Shown here piece after piece: positions 61,133 to 64,000 of a DNA stretch of 64,000 bases (its first letter is position 1; every line of letters begins with the position of its first letter). The notes beneath the pieces were generated by a model. That model saw nothing but the letters and a program-made list of their open reading frames with translations, did no database searches and was not told where the DNA came from. Source of the DNA: Alistipes sp. (GTDB lineage Bacteria > Bacteroidota > Bacteroidia > Bacteroidales > Rikenellaceae); assembly GCA_017474235.1 (NCBI GenBank), contig JAFVIB010000011.1, positions 17,185 to 81,184 of the forward strand, written 5' to 3'. The translations under genes were made by a program, and so were the position numbers.

Positions 61133-62047
61133 ATGTTACAGTTGGGTAAATCGAGAATTTTCACAACCGTCAAGGAGTATTTCCTTATGACGGTCGGTAT
61201 GTTCTGCTACGCCTTTGGTTGGATTGGCTGTATTCTTCCTGCAAAGTGTATGGGTGGCGGCGCATCGGGTTTGTCACTGCTTATCTACTACGCTACGGGC
61301 GAGACTATCAGTATTGGTGTCATGGTCTTTATCATCAACGCAATACTGCTACTTATCGCAGGTTTTATCGTAGGCTGGAAGTTCGGCATCAAGACCATCT
61401 TCTGCGTCTGTATGCTCTCTTTTGCCATGTCCACAATGCAGGAGATTTTCACACTACCTGACGGTACAATTATGGATATTTTCCATCTTAACGACCGCCT
61501 GCTCTCTACAATGCTCGGTGCTATATTCTCCGGTGTGGGTGTTGCAATGAGCTTTGCTCAGGGTGGTTCGACAGGAGGTGTGGACATTGTTGCGATGATT
61601 ATAAATAAGTATCGCACAATCTCTTATGGAAAAATTGTCCGCACTATTGACTCAACAATTATCGCAGCCGCACTGCTTCTGCCAGCCTCTGCACAGATAG
61701 GTATTGACGGTGTTATCTACGGTTTTGTTATGACCGCAGCGTTCAGCTATGTTGTTGATATGCTTATGACAGGTAATCAGCAGTCAAATCAGATAATGAT
61801 TGTCTGTCAAGACTATAAAGCGATGGCTGATGCGATGAATAATACTGCACATCGTGGCGCGACTGTTATCGATGCAAAGGGTTGGTACACCAAAAATCAA
61901 CATAATATTGTTATGGTAGTCTGCCGCAAGCGCGACACGCCAACAATCCTCAAGATTGCACAATCTGTCGATCCCGATGCCTTTATTACTATCGGCTCTG
62001 TAATGGGCGTCTATGGCAAGGGGTTTGATGCACTCAATAAGATTTAA
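61133..62047 (+). CDS. YitT-family membrane protein
   Basis: I choose the ATG at 61133 (304 aa); the frame also opens with TTG at 61124. Six or so hydrophobic helices (about residues 15-215), with CYAFGWIGCILPAKCMGGGASGLSLLIYY and FAQGGSTGGVDIVAMIINKYR, precede a cytoplasmic DUF2179 domain (about 220-304, NQIMIVCQDYKAMADAMN). This is the standard layout of the YitT family, whose transported substrate is unknown. A 19-bp perfect hairpin follows the stop. Confidence 0.9.
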   Translation: MLQLGKSRIFTTVKEYFLMTVGMFCYAFGWIGCILPAKCMGGGASGLSLLIYYATGETISIGVMVFIINAILLLIAGFIVGWKFGIKTIFCVCMLSFAMSTMQEIFTLPDGTIMDIFHLNDRLLSTMLGAIFSGVGVAMSFAQGGSTGGVDIVAMIINKYRTISYGKIVRTIDSTIIAAALLLPASAQIGIDGVIYGFVMTAAFSYVVDMLMTGNQQSNQIMIVCQDYKAMADAMNNTAHRGATVIDAKGWYTKNQHNIVMVVCRKRDTPTILKIAQSVDPDAFITIGSVMGVYGKGFDALNKI

Positions 62048-62051
62048 TGCC

Positions 62052-62099
62052 TACCAAAAGGAGATGACTAAAAAAGCAAATAGTCATCTCCTTTTGGTA
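62052..62099 (+). terminator. Long hairpin after the YitT-family gene
   Basis: TACCAAAAGGAGATGACTA (62052-62070) and its exact complement (62081-62099) form a 19-bp stem around a 10-nt A-rich loop. The run after it (TGAGGTT) has no T tract, so it may be a stability hairpin or a terminator without U tail. Confidence 0.65.
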
Positions 62100-62100
62100 T

Positions 62101-62219
62101 GAGGTTGAATAAAAAGATGTAGTTTTAGGCTTGCGAAGCGCGAAAAAGCGGAGTTTACAGTAGTAAATGAGCATTTTGAGCGCGAGCGTCACGACAAAAT
62201 ACACTTTTTATTCAGCCTC
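62101..62219 (-). repeat. Nested palindrome B, at the tsaC stop
   Basis: The outer arms GAGGTTGAATAAAAAG (62101-62116) and 62204-62219 pair at 15 of 16 positions; the second touches the tsaC stop codon (62219-62221). Further in, GCTTGCG/CGCGAGC can pair with one mismatch, and the core is TTTAC-AGTA-GTAAA (62154-62167). The core strand AGTTTAC...GTAAATGAGCA resembles AGCATAC...CATATGTGAGCA in palindrome A. Confidence 0.78.
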
Positions 62220-62779
62220 TATCGTATAATGGTCACCTCTCCATTAGGACCGAAGGCAATAATCGAACTTGGCTTGCCGGTCGGGCGACCTTGAAAGCGT
62301 GGGTTTACCACAAAATCTACGCCGTCGATAATCGGCTTTGCAACCTCGGCGAGATTTTTCGGAGTTTTGGCTCCCGAAATATTGGCTGAGGTAGAGACTA
62401 TCGGTTTACCGAACTTGTAGAGCAACTTTTGGCAGAACTCGTGCTCAGGGACTCTGACACCGAGTGTACCCTCCTCCGGAATAAGATTGGCAGCCAAGCC
62501 CGTTGCGCCCGGGAGAATAAGGGTCAGCGGAGAGGTTGCCATCTCCATAACTTCAAAAGCGATGCCGGGTGCTTTATCAACATAGCGAACAACCATATCG
62601 GCATCCTTACAGAGTACAAGCATAGACTTTTTATCGGCACTCTGTTTAAGGTCGTAGATACGCTGCACAGCATCGGCATTTGTGGCATCACAGCCTATAC
62701 CCCAAACGGTATCTGTTGGGTAAAGTATTATACCTCCACGGCGAAGAGTCTCTAATGCGAGAGCGATTTCTCTATCCAT
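62219..62779 (-). CDS. tsaC: L-threonylcarbamoyladenylate synthase
   Basis: I choose the ATG at 62779 (186 aa). The frame stays open another 123 codons upstream, but that part runs antisense through the YebC gene and does not look like protein. The enzyme (Sua5/YciO/YrdC family) makes the precursor of the t6A base in tRNA from threonine, bicarbonate and ATP. Motifs are LRRGGIILYPTDTVWGIGCDAT, KQSADKKSMLVLCKD, the LTLILPGATGLA strand and KPIVSTSANISGAKTPKN. It lacks the extra C-terminal domain of Sua5, so it is the TsaC type. Confidence 0.92.
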   Translation of the reverse strand: MDREIALALETLRRGGIILYPTDTVWGIGCDATNADAVQRIYDLKQSADKKSMLVLCKDADMVVRYVDKAPGIAFEVMEMATSPLTLILPGATGLAANLIPEEGTLGVRVPEHEFCQKLLYKFGKPIVSTSANISGAKTPKNLAEVAKPIIDGVDFVVNPRFQGRPTGKPSSIIAFGPNGEVTIIR

Positions 62780-62806
62780 ATTTGAAAAATTATTACTATT
62801 TTGCCA

Positions 62807-62814
62807 CAAAATTA
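62807..62814 (-). promoter_or_regulatory. Putative -7 box of tsaC
   Basis: The minus strand reads TAATTTTG, 27 bp before the tsaC ATG at 62779. It lies 21 bp from the divergent -7 box of the YebC gene. No -33 match is clear. Confidence 0.45.
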
Positions 62815-62835
62815 AGAAAAATATCAAGTTTTTTA

Positions 62836-62843
62836 TAACTTTG
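62836..62843 (+). promoter_or_regulatory. Putative -7 box of the YebC gene
   Basis: TAACTTTG at 62836-62843, 35 bp before the ATG at 62879. The -33 region is A-rich without a TTTG. Confidence 0.5.
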
Positions 62844-62878
62844 CAGTTCAGAAAAGTAACAATAAAACAAAAAATATT

Positions 62879-63598
62879 ATGGGAAGAGCATTTGAGTATC
62901 GCAAAGCGCGTAAAATGAAGCGTTGGGGTCACATGGCTCGCGTCTTCACAAAGATTGGTAAGGAGATTGAGATTGCTGTTAAGGCTGGTGGTCCCGATCC
63001 TTCTGCAAATACTCGTCTGCGTATCCTTATGCAGAATGCAAAGGCAGAGAATATGCCTAAGGAGAATGTTGAGCGTGCCATCAAGCGTGCAACAGATAAG
63101 GATGCGGCAGACTATAAGGAGGTTGTATATGAGGGATATGGTCCTCACGGTGTAGCATTCCTCGTTGAGACTGCTACTGATAACACAAACCGTACTGTTG
63201 CAAGTGTTCGTATGTACTTCAACAAGTGTGGCGGTAGCCTCGGTAACTCAGGTAGCGTTGCATTTATGTTTGAGCACAAGTGTGTCTTCAAGTTTAAGGC
63301 AGAGGGTGTTGATCCTGAGGAGCTGGAGCTTGAGATGATTGACCTCGGTGTAGATGAGTTCTATGCAGAGGAGGATGGCATTACAGTATATGCTGCATAC
63401 GAGTCATTCGGTGCTATTCAGAAGTGGCTTGATGATCAGGGCTATGAGATTGTATCAGGAGAGGGTGTTCGTATTCCTACAGACACTAAGGAGCTTGATG
63501 CAGAGGCTCGTGAGGCTGTTGAGAAGCTCGTTGAGAAGCTCGAGGAGGATGACGATGTGGTTAATGTTTACCACACTATGGCTGAGGTAGAGGAGTAA
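62879..63598 (+). CDS. YebC/PmpR-family protein
   Basis: A 239-aa cytoplasmic protein of the conserved YebC family. Landmarks are the basic start GRAFEYRKARKMKRWGHMARVFTKIGKEI, then GPDPSANTRLRILMQNAKAENMPKENVERAIKRA and YEGYGPHGVAFLVETATDNTNRT, and an acidic tail (EKLEEDDDVVNVYHTMAEVEE). Members have been described as transcription regulators and, more recently, as factors that help ribosomes through difficult peptide stretches. The start GRAFEYRK in place of the usual GHSKW is typical of Bacteroidetes copies. Confidence 0.94.
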   Translation: MGRAFEYRKARKMKRWGHMARVFTKIGKEIEIAVKAGGPDPSANTRLRILMQNAKAENMPKENVERAIKRATDKDAADYKEVVYEGYGPHGVAFLVETATDNTNRTVASVRMYFNKCGGSLGNSGSVAFMFEHKCVFKFKAEGVDPEELELEMIDLGVDEFYAEEDGITVYAAYESFGAIQKWLDDQGYEIVSGEGVRIPTDTKELDAEAREAVEKLVEKLEEDDDVVNVYHTMAEVEE

Positions 63599-63667
63599 AA
63601 ATCCCTAACGGATTGGCTGGTAAATCACTAGATGAATTTGTTGTACATCTGTGATATATTAATTAAA

Positions 63668-63710
63668 AAAGTGTATTCAGATTGATTTTTCTGAATACAC
63701 TTTATTTTTG
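63668..63710 (+). terminator. Intrinsic terminator between convergent genes
   Basis: AAAGTGTATTCAG (63668-63680) and CTGAATACACTTT (63691-63703) form a perfect 13-bp stem, followed by ATTTTTG. An A run precedes the stem on the plus strand, so it can serve the YebC gene and the convergent acetyltransferase gene. Confidence 0.85.
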
Positions 63711-63732
63711 AATACATTAGTTAAATTCGAAT

Positions 63733-64000
63733 TTACTTACTTGTTAACCATTCCATCTTTGTTAGGCAAGTAATGTGTTCCGTCCGCAACTCACCAACCA
63801 ATTGTGATGACACATTGCATTTCGTGAACATATACTTAAAACCGCATTTTTCTTGCACTCGTTTTGACTTCTCGTTGCCATCGAAGTAACCAGCCCACAT
63901 TTTCTGCATTCCCAGGACCTCAAAGGCTCGATGTTGCAACTCACGAACAGCCTCGGGTATCAGCCCCTGTCCCCAATAGGGCACGCCAATCCAGTAGCCC
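63733..64000 (-). CDS. GNAT-family acetyltransferase, 5' end outside window
   Basis: The C-terminal 89 or so codons of a RimJ/RimL-type acetyltransferase, continuing past the window edge. GYWIGVPYWGQGLIPEAVRE is the acetyl-CoA-binding region (motif A), then FEVLGMQKMWAGYFDGNEKS and KRVQEKCGFKY (motif B). The substrate could be a protein N-terminus, an amino sugar or an antibiotic; it cannot be told from this part. It converges on the YebC gene. Confidence 0.88.
   Translation of the reverse strand, partial: GYWIGVPYWGQGLIPEAVRELQHRAFEVLGMQKMWAGYFDGNEKSKRVQEKCGFKYMFTKCNVSSQLVGELRTEHITCLTKMEWLTSK

Noticed and set aside
62780-63148. N-terminal extension of tsaC by 123 codons
   Set aside because: It runs antisense through the YebC gene, looks unlike protein, and the family begins at the ATG at 62779.

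Overview
The window looks like the chromosome of a gut-type Bacteroidales bacterium, most likely an Alistipes-like member of the Rikenellaceae. The evidence is two SusC/SusD outer-membrane pairs, many Bacteroidetes lipoproteins (fimbrillin-like, FISUMP-like, calycin-like, DUF4290), ribosomal protein S16 with a long Ala/Glu-rich tail, and promoters of the Bacteroidetes type (TTTG about 20 bp upstream of TAnnTTTG) in place of E. coli-type boxes. The genus is an inference from gene content; no rRNA or tRNA gene was seen.

Layout. 1-896: the 3' end of an AT-rich unknown gene, a terminator, a 52-residue membrane protein on the minus strand, and the promoter of the first SusC. 897-16159 (+): an accessory cluster made of susC, susD, a fimbrillin/FISUMP lipoprotein, a 45-residue acidic peptide gene, a second fimbrillin/FISUMP lipoprotein, and four consecutive lipoproteins carrying a ComEC-like metallo-beta-lactamase fold. 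It has no glycoside hydrolase or peptidase of a known class, so it is not an ordinary polysaccharide utilisation locus. This is the best candidate here for an undescribed surface system. 16428-17453 (-): rpsP-rimM. 17609-25641 (-): a second SusC/SusD pair with a large modular lipoprotein. 26026-33046 (-): queA, tpiA, lysS, a PAP2 phosphatase, an alkaline phosphatase and a membrane zinc peptidase.

33212-36606 (+): a tight operon of a guanine-deaminase-like enzyme, an FtsX-type permease, menG, a LEA-like lipoprotein and a SPOR-like protein, followed by a cysteine-rich lipoprotein. 37135-38277 (-): a sigma-54 regulator with a damaged receiver and no helix-turn-helix. 38437-43071 (+): DUF4290, a thioredoxin-fold lipoprotein without cysteines, lpxH, thyA, folA and an exported or anchored nitroreductase. 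43122-57278 (+): a TonB receptor with a calycin-like lipoprotein, nadC, an LTA-synthase-like sulfatase-fold enzyme, a DUF2156/GNAT protein, trkH-trkA, comF, dnaB and priA. 57280-64000: a pseudogene remnant, an EamA transporter, dtd, an RluA-type pseudouridine synthase, cdd, a TIGR01212-type radical SAM protein, a YitT-type protein, tsaC, a YebC protein and an edge-truncated GNAT acetyltransferase.

Three things stand out beyond the genes. (1) The SusCD/FISUMP/metallo-beta-lactamase cluster carries a nine-G run early in susC that could make it phase-variable. (2) Long nested palindromes, different in sequence but alike in architecture, lie at the stop codons of four minus-strand housekeeping genes (rimM, tpiA, lysS, tsaC). 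(3) At least three genes have a -7 box exactly four bases before ATG (TAnnTTTG-YACT-ATG), which predicts leaderless mRNAs.
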